NCBI RefSeq assembly: GCF_041228405.1
Contig: NZ_CP133888.1
Coordinates: 682,001 to 746,000 of the forward strand
Direction: 5' to 3'
DNA: 64,000 nt
Source: Salinilacustrithrix flava
GTDB lineage: Bacteria; Actinomycetota; Acidimicrobiia; Acidimicrobiales; Salinilacustritrichaceae
The translations under genes were made by a program, and so were the position numbers. The notes under the pieces are model-generated. The model saw nothing but the letters and a program-made list of their open reading frames with translations, searched no databases and was not told the origin of the DNA. Shown piece after piece: positions 7,481 through 15,873 of the stretch (its first letter is position 1; the number at the start of each line of letters is the position of its first letter).

Positions 7481-9580
7481 CTAGCGGAATCCGGTGAATA
7501 CCCCATCTGTCGGGTTCGCGAAGTCCGACACGACCACGCCGCCGTCGAACAGCGACCAGAGCCGCCCCTGCACGACCAGCGCCCGCGAGGGGTAGCGGCC
7601 CTCGGCCGTCACCAGCGCCCGCTCGGTGATGCCGGTGTCGGCCACGTCGAGGACGACGATGCCGCTCTCGGGGCTCCCGCCCCCGAAGCGCTCGAGCGGC
7701 ACGACCACGGCCGACTCCGGCGCCCAGTGCAGGAACGCCTTCGGGTCGTCGCCCGCGACGGACCAGGCGTCCCGTTGGGTCCACGTCTGCAGCTGCGCCG
7801 GCGCCGTCGGGTCGGCGACGTCGAAGAGCGACACGAGCAGGCCCTGGTCACGACCCTCGAGGTCGGCGTCTCGGCCGATGCCGACCAGCCGGCCCTCGCC
7901 GACCGGGTGCAGGTAGGACGAGAACCCGGGGATCTTCAGCTCACCGACGGCGCGGGGCGCCCTCGGGTCACTGAGGTCGATCACGTAGAGCGGGTCGGTC
8001 TGGCGGAACGTCACGACGTACCCGACCGGTCCCATGAAGCGGACCGACTGGATCGTCTCGGTCACCCCGAGACCGGTGACGGCGCCGACCTCGACCAGCG
8101 CACCGCCGTCGAGCTGCAGCACGCGGACACCGGACTGGCTGTCCTGGCCACCGCCCCACGGCGCGCCCTCGGTCGTGGCCGCCCGCAGGTACCCGTCGTG
8201 CTCGGACAGCGAGTACTGGTTGAGGAGGTGCCCGGGGATCTCGCCGGCGCCGAGGTGGGCGGCCGGGCCGTCGCCGCGCAGGTCGAAGGCGTGGAGGGCG
8301 GTGGTGAAGTCCTCACCCACGATCCGGCCCTGCTCCTGGAGGGGGACGTAGGTGTTCGCCGCCACGTAGAGGGTGCTGGTCGAGGCGTAGACCGTCCCGG
8401 CCTCGGCGACGACCGTGGTCGTGTCGGCCGGGTCGAAGCCGTCGGCGAAGTCGACCCGGAGGACCGAGGTCTGCGCGATGCCCGCGTTCACCTCGGGGAC
8501 GAAGACGTCCTCGCAGGCGACCAGGCTGCCCTCGGTCGACGTGCGCGAGGCCACCTCACCGTCGTCGGCCACCGTGGTGCGGAACGCGGGCAGCCAGTCG
8601 TCGATGGTCGTGTCGCCGACGCCGGCCTCCATCGCCGCCAGGCCCGCGTCGACGTCCCCGCCGCCTCCCATGCGCACGGCGACGTCGTCGAACAGCGGCT
8701 GAGCGTCGGGGTAGCTGCTGACCACCACGCGGGCGACCCCGTCGACCACCCGGGTCGACACGTGCTGGCCCTCGATCTCGGTGGTCTGCACCACCTGGGG
8801 GGCCCGGCGGTCGCTGACGTCGAGCAGCTGCAGGACCGTGCCGGCCGCGAAGGCCGGCGGCTCGGTCGGCATGGGGAACGGGTCCACCGGGATCGGCTCC
8901 TCGTCGGGCACCGGACCGGACACGGCCGCACCGTCCTCGATCGGCATCGGCATCGGCATGGGCATGGGCATCGGGTACCCGTAGCCGCCGCTGGTCACGA
9001 CCAGCATCCGGTCGCCCTGCAGGAGCAGCTGCGCGCCGTAGGACGCGAGCGGCGTGCGGCTGAGCACCTCGGCGGTCGACCCTTCGAGGATCACCAGGTG
9101 CGCCTGGTCCGGCCCGTGGTCCACGACGTAGACGAACTCGCCGTCGTTCTCGACCACGTCCGGCTCGTCGATGCCGGCCTCCTGGGTGTTGGTGTCCGAC
9201 GACGACCCCTCGGCGGCCTCGAGCTGCGCGCCGGCCTCGTCTGGCGCCGCGGCCCGCTCGGCGCTGGGCCCGGCGGTCAGGTCCGCAGCGACCTCGTCGA
9301 GGTCCCCGCCGGTCGTCGCTGCGCCGTCATCGGCGACGCCGAACATCTGGTCCGACAGCACCGCCGGCGCGAACGACTGGAAGTCCTCGAGCACCGCATC
9401 GCAGCTCCGGTCGCTCTGCAGCACGACCGGCGCCGCACCGCGGAGGCCCTGGAAGGCCTGCCCGCCGCTCGTCGGCGGCGAGCCTCCCTCGCTGCCGCAG
9501 GCGGTGGCGGCGACCGCAGCGGCGGCCAGCAGAGCGAAGGTCCGGATCCCCCGGCGGACGTGTCGAGTGCGCATGGCCAT
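7481..9580 (-). CDS. secreted beta-propeller domain lipoprotein
   Basis: This 699-residue protein has an N-terminal signal (RRGIRTFALLAAAAVAATAC) whose C-terminal cysteine gives a plausible but non-classical lipobox (ATAC). After a low-complexity region it shows repeated blade-like strands typical of the Beta_propel secreted-protein family of bacteria and archaea, for example GEFVYVVDHG, PLYVIDLSDPRAPRAVGELKIPGF and HPVGEGRLVGIGRDADLEG. A Pro-Met repeat in a loop is listed separately. Two closely spaced ATGs (9580, 9574) are possible starts; neither has a clear ribosome-binding site. The family's function is unknown. It lies just upstream of the DUF4397/sortase pair, suggesting a cell-surface cluster, but 78 bp and a hairpin separate them. 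Confidence 0.8.
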   Translation of the reverse strand: MAMRTRHVRRGIRTFALLAAAAVAATACGSEGGSPPTSGGQAFQGLRGAAPVVLQSDRSCDAVLEDFQSFAPAVLSDQMFGVADDGAATTGGDLDEVAADLTAGPSAERAAAPDEAGAQLEAAEGSSSDTNTQEAGIDEPDVVENDGEFVYVVDHGPDQAHLVILEGSTAEVLSRTPLASYGAQLLLQGDRMLVVTSGGYGYPMPMPMPMPMPIEDGAAVSGPVPDEEPIPVDPFPMPTEPPAFAAGTVLQLLDVSDRRAPQVVQTTEIEGQHVSTRVVDGVARVVVSSYPDAQPLFDDVAVRMGGGGDVDAGLAAMEAGVGDTTIDDWLPAFRTTVADDGEVASRTSTEGSLVACEDVFVPEVNAGIAQTSVLRVDFADGFDPADTTTVVAEAGTVYASTSTLYVAANTYVPLQEQGRIVGEDFTTALHAFDLRGDGPAAHLGAGEIPGHLLNQYSLSEHDGYLRAATTEGAPWGGGQDSQSGVRVLQLDGGALVEVGAVTGLGVTETIQSVRFMGPVGYVVTFRQTDPLYVIDLSDPRAPRAVGELKIPGFSSYLHPVGEGRLVGIGRDADLEGRDQGLLVSLFDVADPTAPAQLQTWTQRDAWSVAGDDPKAFLHWAPESAVVVPLERFGGGSPESGIVVLDVADTGITERALVTAEGRYPSRALVVQGRLWSLFDGGVVVSDFANPTDGVFTGFR
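8941..8973. repeat. Met-Pro coding microsatellite in the beta-propeller gene
   Basis: A six-base unit (GGCATC/GGCATG on the plus strand) is repeated about five times and encodes alternating proline and methionine on the minus strand. It is in frame and would expand or contract by two residues per unit without breaking the gene. It lies in a loop between predicted propeller blades. Methionine runs can bind copper, but with proline alternation this could be only a flexible linker. Confidence 0.7.
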
Positions 9581-9617
9581 CCGACGTCGGAGCCCGGCGC
9601 CTGGTTCCCGGGTCCGG

Positions 9618-10916
9618 TCAGGTCTCCAGTCGGCGGACCCGGACCGTGGTGATCTTGTGGCCCTCCACGTCCTCGACGACCAGCTCGTGCCCCTGCACCT
9701 CGACCGCCGTGCCGGGCCGCGGCACGGTGCCGTGCGCGGCGAGGACCAGACCGGCGACGGTGGCGACCTCGTCGTGGGTGAAGGTGAGGCCGTGGTCGTC
9801 GCGCAGCTCGGCGAGGGTGACCTCGCCGTCGAGGCTCACGGAGCCGTCGTCGTGGTGGACGGCAGCGGACGATCCCGACTCGTCGCCTTCCTCCATGACC
9901 TCGGCGATCACGTCGTCGAGCGTGACGACCCCGAGCGTGCCGCCGAACTCGTCGACGACGAGGCAGGCGTGGGTGCGGGTGCGCTTGAAGCGCTCGAGCA
10001 GCTGCTCGGCGCTTGCCGTCGCCGCCACCGTGGGGAGCGGCCGGATCAGCTCCTCGACGACGACGGCGGATCGCCGCGAGGCCCGGATGAAGTCCTTGAT
10101 GTGGAGCACGCCGACCACGTGGTCGAGGTCGCCGTCGATGACGGGGTAGCGGCTGCGTGGGGACGACGCGACCTGCGCCGCGACCTCCTCGGCGGTCGCT
10201 CCCAAGTCGAGCACCTCGAGCCGGCCGCGCGAGGTCATGAGCTCCTCGGCCCGCCGCTCGTCGAGGTCGAAGATGTTGCGGATCAGGTCCCGCTGCAGCG
10301 CACCCAGCTGGCCGCTGTCGGCGGCCTCGTCGGTGACGATCTCCAGCTCGGCGCTGGTGTAGAGCGCGGTGCTCTTGTCCGGCTCCGGGATGCGGAGCAG
10401 GCGCATGAGGCCGAGCGCCGTCGCGTTCAGCACGACCACCATCGGGCGGAACACCAGCCCGAAGGCCCGCATGGCGGGGTTGACCCGCAGCACCACCGAC
10501 TCCGGGGACTGCAGGGCCAAGGCCTTGGGGATCATCTCGCCCAACACGACGTGCAGGAACGTGATGGCGCTGAGGGCGATGGCGAAGCCGACGACGTGCG
10601 ACGCCCCGTACGACAGGCCCAATCGGTCCTCCAGCGGTCCGTAGAGCCACCCGGCCACGGCCGGCTCGCCGTACATGCCGAGGCCGATGCTGGCGAGCGT
10701 GATGCCCAGCTGGGCGATGGCGATGTAGCCGTCCTTGCCGGTGGGGCGGTCGAACACGCCGAGCAGCCAGCGGGCCGCGGTGCTGCCCGAGTCGGCCATG
10801 GCCTGGACGCGGCTGCGTCGTGCGCCGACCAGCGCGAACTCGGCGGCGACGAACAAGCCGTTGACCAGCACCAGCACGAGCACGGCGACGATGGGGAGCA
10901 CGACGGTCGTGATCAT
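9618..10916 (-). CDS. CNNM/HlyC-type transporter-like protein (DUF21-CBS-CorC_HlyC), copy 3 of 3
   Basis: This 432-residue protein has the full CNNM/hemolysin-C architecture. An N-terminal DUF21 membrane domain (about 1-190) contains VNGLFVAAEFALVGARRSRV, a CBS pair follows (about 205-330), and a C-terminal CorC_HlyC domain (about 345-428) includes LDGEVTLAELRDDHGL. Relatives are implicated in Mg2+ or Co2+ efflux and membrane stress; E. coli and Bacillus members include CorC and YhdP/YugS-type proteins. The ATG at 10916 overlaps the stop of the preceding paralogue (ATGA), so translation is coupled. It is the last of three adjacent paralogues. Substrate is not predictable from sequence. Confidence 0.88.
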   Translation of the reverse strand: MITTVVLPIVAVLVLVLVNGLFVAAEFALVGARRSRVQAMADSGSTAARWLLGVFDRPTGKDGYIAIAQLGITLASIGLGMYGEPAVAGWLYGPLEDRLGLSYGASHVVGFAIALSAITFLHVVLGEMIPKALALQSPESVVLRVNPAMRAFGLVFRPMVVVLNATALGLMRLLRIPEPDKSTALYTSAELEIVTDEAADSGQLGALQRDLIRNIFDLDERRAEELMTSRGRLEVLDLGATAEEVAAQVASSPRSRYPVIDGDLDHVVGVLHIKDFIRASRRSAVVVEELIRPLPTVAATASAEQLLERFKRTRTHACLVVDEFGGTLGVVTLDDVIAEVMEEGDESGSSAAVHHDDGSVSLDGEVTLAELRDDHGLTFTHDEVATVAGLVLAAHGTVPRPGTAVEVQGHELVVEDVEGHKITTVRVRRLET

Positions 10917-12205
10917 GCGCCACCGTCCGGGAGGTCGAAGCTGGCTCGCGCGACCGCCGTGCCGTCGACCCGGTCGACCCGGAGGACGACGCCTCCGGGC
11001 CCGACGGGCACCTCGTCACCCTCCCGGGGACGGCGGCCGAGCTCGTGCCACACGAGCCCGCCGATGGTGTCCACGTCGTCCTCGGTCAGGATCGTGCCGA
11101 ACCGGTCCTCGAGCACCTCGACCAGGACGTCGCCGCGGACCGACACCCGTCGCTGGTCCACGGTGATCGGGTCCTCCTCGACGTCGAACTCGTCGAGCAC
11201 CTCGCCGAAGATCTCCTCGATCGCGTCCTCCATCGTGACGAGCCCGGCCACGGAGCCAAACTCGTTCACCACGAGGGCGCAGTGCTGCTCCTCGTTCCGC
11301 AGCTCCTCCCACAGGCCGGGCACGGTGAGGACCTCGGCGACGGCCGGCACGGAGCGGGCCAGCTCACCCACGGTGCGGTCGCCGTCGTCACGGGCCGCGA
11401 CCCACAGGTCGCGCAGGTGCACCAGGCCGATGACGTCGTCGGCGGCACCGGTGACCGGGAACCGGGTGTGGGCGCTGTCGGCCAGCCGTCCGAGGGCATC
11501 GCTGGCGCGCAAGGTCGCCGGGACCGTTGTGAGGCGACGCCGCGGCGTCATGATCTCCCGCACGAGGCGGTCCTCGACGTTCAGGACGCCGGCGAGCATG
11601 TCCCGCTCCGAGGCGTCGATGAGCCCGCCGGCGGCGCTGGCCCGGTAGAGCCCCGCCAGCTCCTCGGGCGAGTGCACGTGGGCGTGGGAGTGGTCCACGG
11701 CGAGGCCCCAGAGCTTCATGAGCCGGAAGGCCGACCCGTTGAAGATCGCCACCAGCGGCCGGAACAGCCACTGGCTGATGGTCATCGGGGGCAGTGTGAG
11801 CATGGCCAGCTTCTCCGGGTAGCGCAGCGCCGCCGTCTTGGGCAGCAGCTCGCCGAGGACCACCTGCACCGAGGTCACGCCGACCAGCACGATCAGCACC
11901 GCCACCGCCCGGCCACCGACGGAGCCGAGGGCGGGCTCGAGCAGGGGCGTGAGCGCAGCCTGGCCGTAGGCGCCGGCCACCAGGCTCGACAGGGTGATGC
12001 CGATCTGGCACGCCGCCACGTAGCTGTCCAGGCGCTTCGGGTCGTTGAGGATCTCGAGCAGCCGGCCGGCGGCGGCGCTCCCGCCCGCTGCGTCCTCCTG
12101 GACGCGCGATCGCCGAGACCCCACTGTGGCGAACTCGGCGGCGACGTAGAGCGCGTTGAACGAGACCATCACGGCGATGATCAGCAGGGGGATCGCGACG
12201 CTCAA
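10913..12205 (-). CDS. CNNM/HlyC-type transporter-like protein, copy 2 of 3
   Basis: This 430-residue paralogue has DUF21 (FNALYVAAEFATVGSRRSRV), two CBS motifs and a C-terminal CorC_HlyC domain (RGDVLVEVLEDRFG, GGLVWHELGRRP). A histidine stretch HSHAHVHS lies where the membrane domain meets the CBS region and could touch a metal. The start is TTG at 12205: it overlaps the stop of the upstream paralogue (TTGA), GAGGAGC lies 6 nt before it, and the next in-frame candidates would remove part of the first membrane helix. The downstream paralogue overlaps by ATGA. Copies 1 and 3 are clearly homologous but not near-identical, so this is an old duplication. Confidence 0.86.
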   Translation of the reverse strand: MSVAIPLLIIAVMVSFNALYVAAEFATVGSRRSRVQEDAAGGSAAAGRLLEILNDPKRLDSYVAACQIGITLSSLVAGAYGQAALTPLLEPALGSVGGRAVAVLIVLVGVTSVQVVLGELLPKTAALRYPEKLAMLTLPPMTISQWLFRPLVAIFNGSAFRLMKLWGLAVDHSHAHVHSPEELAGLYRASAAGGLIDASERDMLAGVLNVEDRLVREIMTPRRRLTTVPATLRASDALGRLADSAHTRFPVTGAADDVIGLVHLRDLWVAARDDGDRTVGELARSVPAVAEVLTVPGLWEELRNEEQHCALVVNEFGSVAGLVTMEDAIEEIFGEVLDEFDVEEDPITVDQRRVSVRGDVLVEVLEDRFGTILTEDDVDTIGGLVWHELGRRPREGDEVPVGPGGVVLRVDRVDGTAVARASFDLPDGGA

Positions 12206-13503
12206 CGGCGCTCCTCGGATGGGTCGGCGGTCACGTCGTCGGATCCTCGCGGGATGGCTCGCACCTGGGTGATGGCGTGGCGGTGCACCGTATCGACCAC
12301 CAGCTCCCAGCCATCCAGGAGGACGCGGTCGCCGGGCTCCTCGGGCACACGGCCGAGGCGATCCAGGATGAGGCCGGCGACGGTGGTGTACGGACCGTCC
12401 TCCACGCCGTCGATGCCGATGTCGGTCAGGTCGTGCACGGGGAACTGACCGGGCAGGACCAGGGACCCGTCGTCGTGGCGCTGCACCGACAGGACGTCGC
12501 GGTCCGTCTCGTCGTAGATCTCGCCCACCAGCTCCTCCACGAGGTCCTCCACGGTCACGATCCCGGCGCCCGAGCCGTGCTCGTCGACCACGACGGCCAG
12601 CTGGGCGTGGGACTGCTGCATCTGGTGGAGGGCATCCAGCACGCCGGCGGTCTCGGGGAACGCACGGATCTCCGATGCGGCGTCGGCGACCGGCCGGTTG
12701 CCGAGCCCGAGCAGGTCTCGGAGGTGCACCACCCCGATCACCTCGTCGAGGTTGCCGTTCGCCCCCACCGGCGCCCGGGAGTGACCGCTCGCCGCCAGCG
12801 CTTCGAGGGCCTCGGCTCCGGGTTGCTCGGCATCGAGCACGAAGACCTCGCCGCGGGGCCGGAGCACCTCTTCGAGGGTCCGCTCGGCGATCTCGAACGC
12901 ACCGTCGATGATGAGCCGCTGCTTCGGGGTGAAGCTGGTCTGGACGGCGACCATGTCACGCAGCTCCTCCTCGGTGATCTCCTCGCGGTCCTGGTGCGGG
13001 TCACCGCCCATGAGTCGCACGGCGACGTCGGTCGAGTGGGACAGGAGCCACACGATCGGCCGGGTGAGGACCGAGATGAACGCGAGCGGTCGGGCGGTGA
13101 CCATCCCCCACCGCTCGGCGCGCTGCATGGCGACGCGCTTGGGGGCGAGCTCGCCGAAGACCAGCGTGACGTAGGCGAGCACGAGGGTGACCACCACGAC
13201 GGCGACGGGCTCCGCCGCGCCACCGAGGAAGCCGAGCGGCTCCTCGAGCGGCTCGGCCAGCGACACGGCGGCCGCCGCCGAGGCCAGGAACCCGGCGAGG
13301 GTGATGCCGATCTGGATGGTTGCGAGGAAGCGGTTCGGGTCGCGGGCCAGGTCGGCGAGCACCGCACCGGTGCTGGACTGGCGCTCGAGGCGCTGCAGCT
13401 GGCCCTCGCGCAGCGACACCAGCGCCAGCTCGGTGCCGGCGAAGGCGGCGTTCAGGAGGACGAGGACTCCGACGAGTCCGAGCTCGGGCAGGACATCACG
13501 CAC
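12202..13503 (-). CDS. CNNM/HlyC-type transporter-like protein, copy 1 of 3
   Basis: This 433-residue protein has a DUF21 domain (NAAFAGTELALVSLREGQLQ), a CBS pair (EEVLRPRGEVFVLD, VIGVVHLRDLLGLG) and a CorC_HlyC tail (LPGQFPVHDLTDIGI). I chose the GTG at 13503 (VRDVLPELGLVGVLVL), directly before the first membrane helix. The frame stays open about 100 codons further upstream, but that extension is Arg/Pro/Ser-rich, without homology, and typical of chance GC-rich open frames. It is the first of three coupled paralogues. Tandem DUF21 genes are common in actinobacteria, usually as pairs; three in a row is less usual. Confidence 0.86.
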   Translation of the reverse strand: MRDVLPELGLVGVLVLLNAAFAGTELALVSLREGQLQRLERQSSTGAVLADLARDPNRFLATIQIGITLAGFLASAAAAVSLAEPLEEPLGFLGGAAEPVAVVVVTLVLAYVTLVFGELAPKRVAMQRAERWGMVTARPLAFISVLTRPIVWLLSHSTDVAVRLMGGDPHQDREEITEEELRDMVAVQTSFTPKQRLIIDGAFEIAERTLEEVLRPRGEVFVLDAEQPGAEALEALAASGHSRAPVGANGNLDEVIGVVHLRDLLGLGNRPVADAASEIRAFPETAGVLDALHQMQQSHAQLAVVVDEHGSGAGIVTVEDLVEELVGEIYDETDRDVLSVQRHDDGSLVLPGQFPVHDLTDIGIDGVEDGPYTTVAGLILDRLGRVPEEPGDRVLLDGWELVVDTVHRHAITQVRAIPRGSDDVTADPSEERR

Positions 13504-13591
13504 GGGAAGGCTCTCAGGGGTCGGCGCCACGCGGGGCGGACGGCACGGGCGGGGCCGGAGTCGGGGCGGCTCCAGCGACGGCTTGGGGCGC

Positions 13592-13927
13592 TCAGGCGCC
13601 CGGCGGTCCGCGCAGCGTCGGTGGGCTGCAGCCTCGGTGGACCCGTGGGGCCTCTGCGATGTCCGCACACCGGTGCGGGCGCACGTCGGGCAGGTCGTCC
13701 ACGCTGGACGCCGGTCCGGAGTCGGCGACCTCGTGCGCGCTCTGCTCGACCTGGACCGGATCCTGGCGGGCCGCGTCGTCGACGATGGGCGCGGCGCCGG
13801 TGGCATCGGTGACGGTGGTGTCGGCGCCGGCCACGGCGAGCAGCACGCCGAGCAGCGCCAGCACCGCGAGGACGAGCGAGAAGGGCCGGACCGACACCGG
13901 TTGCGGAGGGGGGTCGTCGCTCTGCAT
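13592..13927 (-). CDS. hypothetical small single-pass membrane protein
   Basis: This is a 111-residue open frame starting at ATG 13927. Residues about 13-36 form one hydrophobic helix (RPFSLVLAVLALLGVLLAVAG). A Thr/Asp/Ala-rich extracytoplasmic part follows, with two cysteines near the end (HRCADIAE, HRGCSPP). No family is recognised. No ribosome-binding site or TANNNT box is evident, so start and even reality are uncertain. The strong membrane helix and absence of a better frame on either strand favour it. It lies between tRNA-Thr and the CNNM genes, all on the minus strand. Confidence 0.45.
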   Translation of the reverse strand: MQSDDPPPQPVSVRPFSLVLAVLALLGVLLAVAGADTTVTDATGAAPIVDDAARQDPVQVEQSAHEVADSGPASSVDDLPDVRPHRCADIAEAPRVHRGCSPPTLRGPPGA

Positions 13928-13935
13928 GTGCTGAG

Positions 13936-14008
13936 AGCCCGAAGTGGGAATTGAACCCACGACCTACGCTTTACGAGAGCGTCGCTCTGCCGACTGAGCT
14001 ATTCGGGC
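13936..14008 (-). tRNA. tRNA-Thr (anticodon CGT)
   Basis: On the minus strand the acceptor stem GCCCGAA pairs with TTCGGGC, the anticodon arm is ACGCT-CTCGTAA-AGCGT with anticodon CGT, and the T-arm GTGGG-TTCAATT-CCCAC is intact. The discriminator base is T and CCA is not encoded. The 73-nt length is standard. A TACCCT box at 14019-14024, about 10 nt upstream of the 5' end, is a plausible -10 promoter element. It reads the threonine codon ACG, frequent in a GC-rich genome. Confidence 0.96.
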
Positions 14009-14052
14009 GGGACCGGAGAGGGTAGCGCGGAGGGCCGGCGCCACCAGATCGT

Positions 14053-15162
14053 TCAGAGGGGATCGAGGCCGCCGACGAGTGCCTGCAGCAGCAGCGTCTC
14101 GTTCGGGTTCCGCACGAGCGCCTCGGCCGCCTCCTGGACGGCTCGCAGGGCGGCGAGGTGCGGGGTCGGGTCGCCGGCGGTCGCCAGCCGGTCGCGGTAC
14201 TCGCCGGCCAGCACGGCCAGCCCGAAGCGGATCTCGGCGTTGCGGTGGCGGCGCACCTCCCGCTTGTGCTTCTTCTCCAGGTCCTTCAGCGGCGTGGTCC
14301 GCATGCCGTAGGCCTCGATCTGCTCCTCCAGCGCGAGCCGCTCGGCCTCGTGGCGCTCGTCGAGCGCGCCCTGGGCCGCATCGATGTGGGCGACGACCTC
14401 GTCGACCAGCGCCGCTGCGGTGTGGCCGGTGCGGTCGACCCGGTGGGGGATCGATGCCCACGAGTCGCGGCGCACGACCAGGGACGGATCCCGTGCCAGC
14501 AGCCGCGCCCGGTGCAGGTCGCCGCCGGCCGCTGCGGCGGTGGTGGCCGCGACCTCACGGTCGACCCCCTCGGCGACCAGCCGGTCGGTGACCGCGTCCT
14601 GGGGGACGGGCCCGAGGTCGATGCGGACCGAGCGGCTGGCGATGGCGACCAGCTCGTTGGGGACCTCCTCGGCGAGGATCACGAACACCGTGGAGGCCGG
14701 GGGCTCCTCGATCGTCTTGAGCAGCGCAGGGCCGGCCTGCTGCACCTTGTGGAACTCCTCGAGCACCAGCACCTTGCGGCGGCCCTCGACCGGGCTGCGG
14801 CTGGCCGCGGTGACGATGTCCTCGGCGTCGCCCATGGTGAGCGCCGCCCCCTCGGGCTCGAACACCTGCAGGTCGGGGTGGGACTCGTCCAGGCACAGCT
14901 CGATGGCCCGCTCCACGTCGCTCCCCCGGCCGGCGGCGTCGATGGCGAGGAGCGCAGCGGCGAAGGCCCGCGCTGCGGCTCGCTTGCCGCTGCCCGCCGG
15001 TCCGACCAGCAGGTAGGCGTGCACCGGACGGGTCGCCGCCGCCTGCAGCGCGGCGACCGCCCGCCCCTGGCCCACGACGTCGTGCCAGATGTCGGCCCGC
15101 TCGACGAGGGCCTCGACGTCGGACGGGGCGAGGGCGGCCCCGAGATCGGCGGTGTCGGTCAC
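14053..15162 (-). CDS. holB: DNA polymerase III delta' subunit
   Basis: This is a clamp-loader ATPase-like subunit of the replicative polymerase. The protein has 369 residues. Walker A GPAGSGK is at 54-60, followed by VLVLEEFHKVQQAGPALLKTIEEPPASTVFVILAEE, the hallmark delta'/gamma segment that contains the KTxEEPP motif. The three-helix collar region forms the C-terminus. GTG at 15162 is the only good start near the beginning of homology. It lies downstream of tmk in the widespread tmk-holB order, but here a long imperfect inverted repeat (15192-15247) separates the two genes. Confidence 0.93.
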   Translation of the reverse strand: MTDTADLGAALAPSDVEALVERADIWHDVVGQGRAVAALQAAATRPVHAYLLVGPAGSGKRAAARAFAAALLAIDAAGRGSDVERAIELCLDESHPDLQVFEPEGAALTMGDAEDIVTAASRSPVEGRRKVLVLEEFHKVQQAGPALLKTIEEPPASTVFVILAEEVPNELVAIASRSVRIDLGPVPQDAVTDRLVAEGVDREVAATTAAAAGGDLHRARLLARDPSLVVRRDSWASIPHRVDRTGHTAAALVDEVVAHIDAAQGALDERHEAERLALEEQIEAYGMRTTPLKDLEKKHKREVRRHRNAEIRFGLAVLAGEYRDRLATAGDPTPHLAALRAVQEAAEALVRNPNETLLLQALVGGLDPL

Positions 15163-15191
15163 GCCCCCATCCTGCCCGACCGCCCCGAGCG

Positions 15192-15247
15192 CCCGTTCAG
15201 TGGTGCGAGATCGACCGGATCTGGTCGATCTGCGACCAACGAACGGG
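15192..15247. repeat. long imperfect inverted repeat between tmk and holB
   Basis: Two 25-nt arms (15192-15216 and 15223-15247) are complementary at 20 of 25 positions. The inner 9 bp (AGATCGACC / GGTCGATCT) and outer 7 bp (CCCGTTC / GAACGGG) are perfect, around a 6-nt loop GGATCT that is followed directly by GGTCG. It occupies most of the 99-bp gap between the tmk stop and the holB start. It could attenuate or process the transcript between the two genes. There is no T-run. Confidence 0.6.
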
Positions 15248-15261
15248 TGGTCGCCGTGCCC

Positions 15262-15873
15262 TCAGCCCAGGTCGGGGAGGCGGGCGGTGACCGCGCCCCA
15301 GACGGCCGCAGCGATGTCGTCCGGGTCGCCGGTCGCGTCGATGACCACCCAGCGGTCCGGGTGGGAGGCGGCCTGGGCGAGGAAGCCGTCCCGGACGCGC
15401 TCGTGGAAGCCGTCGGCCTCGGACTCGAGCCGGTCCGGTGCCTGGTGGGCGATGCGCTGGCGGGCCACCTCGACGGGCACGTCGAGGAGGACGACGACGT
15501 CCGGCAGGAGCTCGTCGGTGGCCCACCGGTTGAGCCGCTCGACCCCGGCGGGGTCCAAGCCGCGCCCGTGGCCCTGGTAGGCGATCGAGGAGTGCAGGTA
15601 GCGGTCGGTCACCACGTGGCGGCCGGCGGCGAGGGCGGGCCGGATGACGGTGGCGACGTGCTGGGCTCGGTCGGCGGCCATGAGCAGCGCCTCGGTGCGC
15701 GGGTCGAGCTCACCGGTGGCGGGATCGAGGAAGATGCCCCGGATCGCGGCGCCGACCGCCGTGCCGCCCGGTTCCCTGGTGAGCAGGGCATCGAGCCGGC
15801 GAGCGATGCGCTCGGTCTGGGTCGACTTGCCCGCGGCCTCGCCGCCCTCGAAGGCCAAGAACCGCGCCGTCAT
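15262..15873 (-). CDS. tmk: thymidylate kinase
   Basis: This enzyme phosphorylates dTMP to dTDP for DNA synthesis. The 203-residue length is typical. The P-loop FEGGEAAGKST lies at about 8-18, the DR motif with its partner residues appears in VVTDRYLHSSIAYQG, and REPGGT supplies the nucleotide-binding arginine region. The ATG at 15873 overlaps the MFS stop by ATGA, so translation is coupled to the exporter-like gene upstream. holB follows after the inverted repeat. Confidence 0.95.
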   Translation of the reverse strand: MTARFLAFEGGEAAGKSTQTERIARRLDALLTREPGGTAVGAAIRGIFLDPATGELDPRTEALLMAADRAQHVATVIRPALAAGRHVVTDRYLHSSIAYQGHGRGLDPAGVERLNRWATDELLPDVVVLLDVPVEVARQRIAHQAPDRLESEADGFHERVRDGFLAQAASHPDRWVVIDATGDPDDIAAAVWGAVTARLPDLG

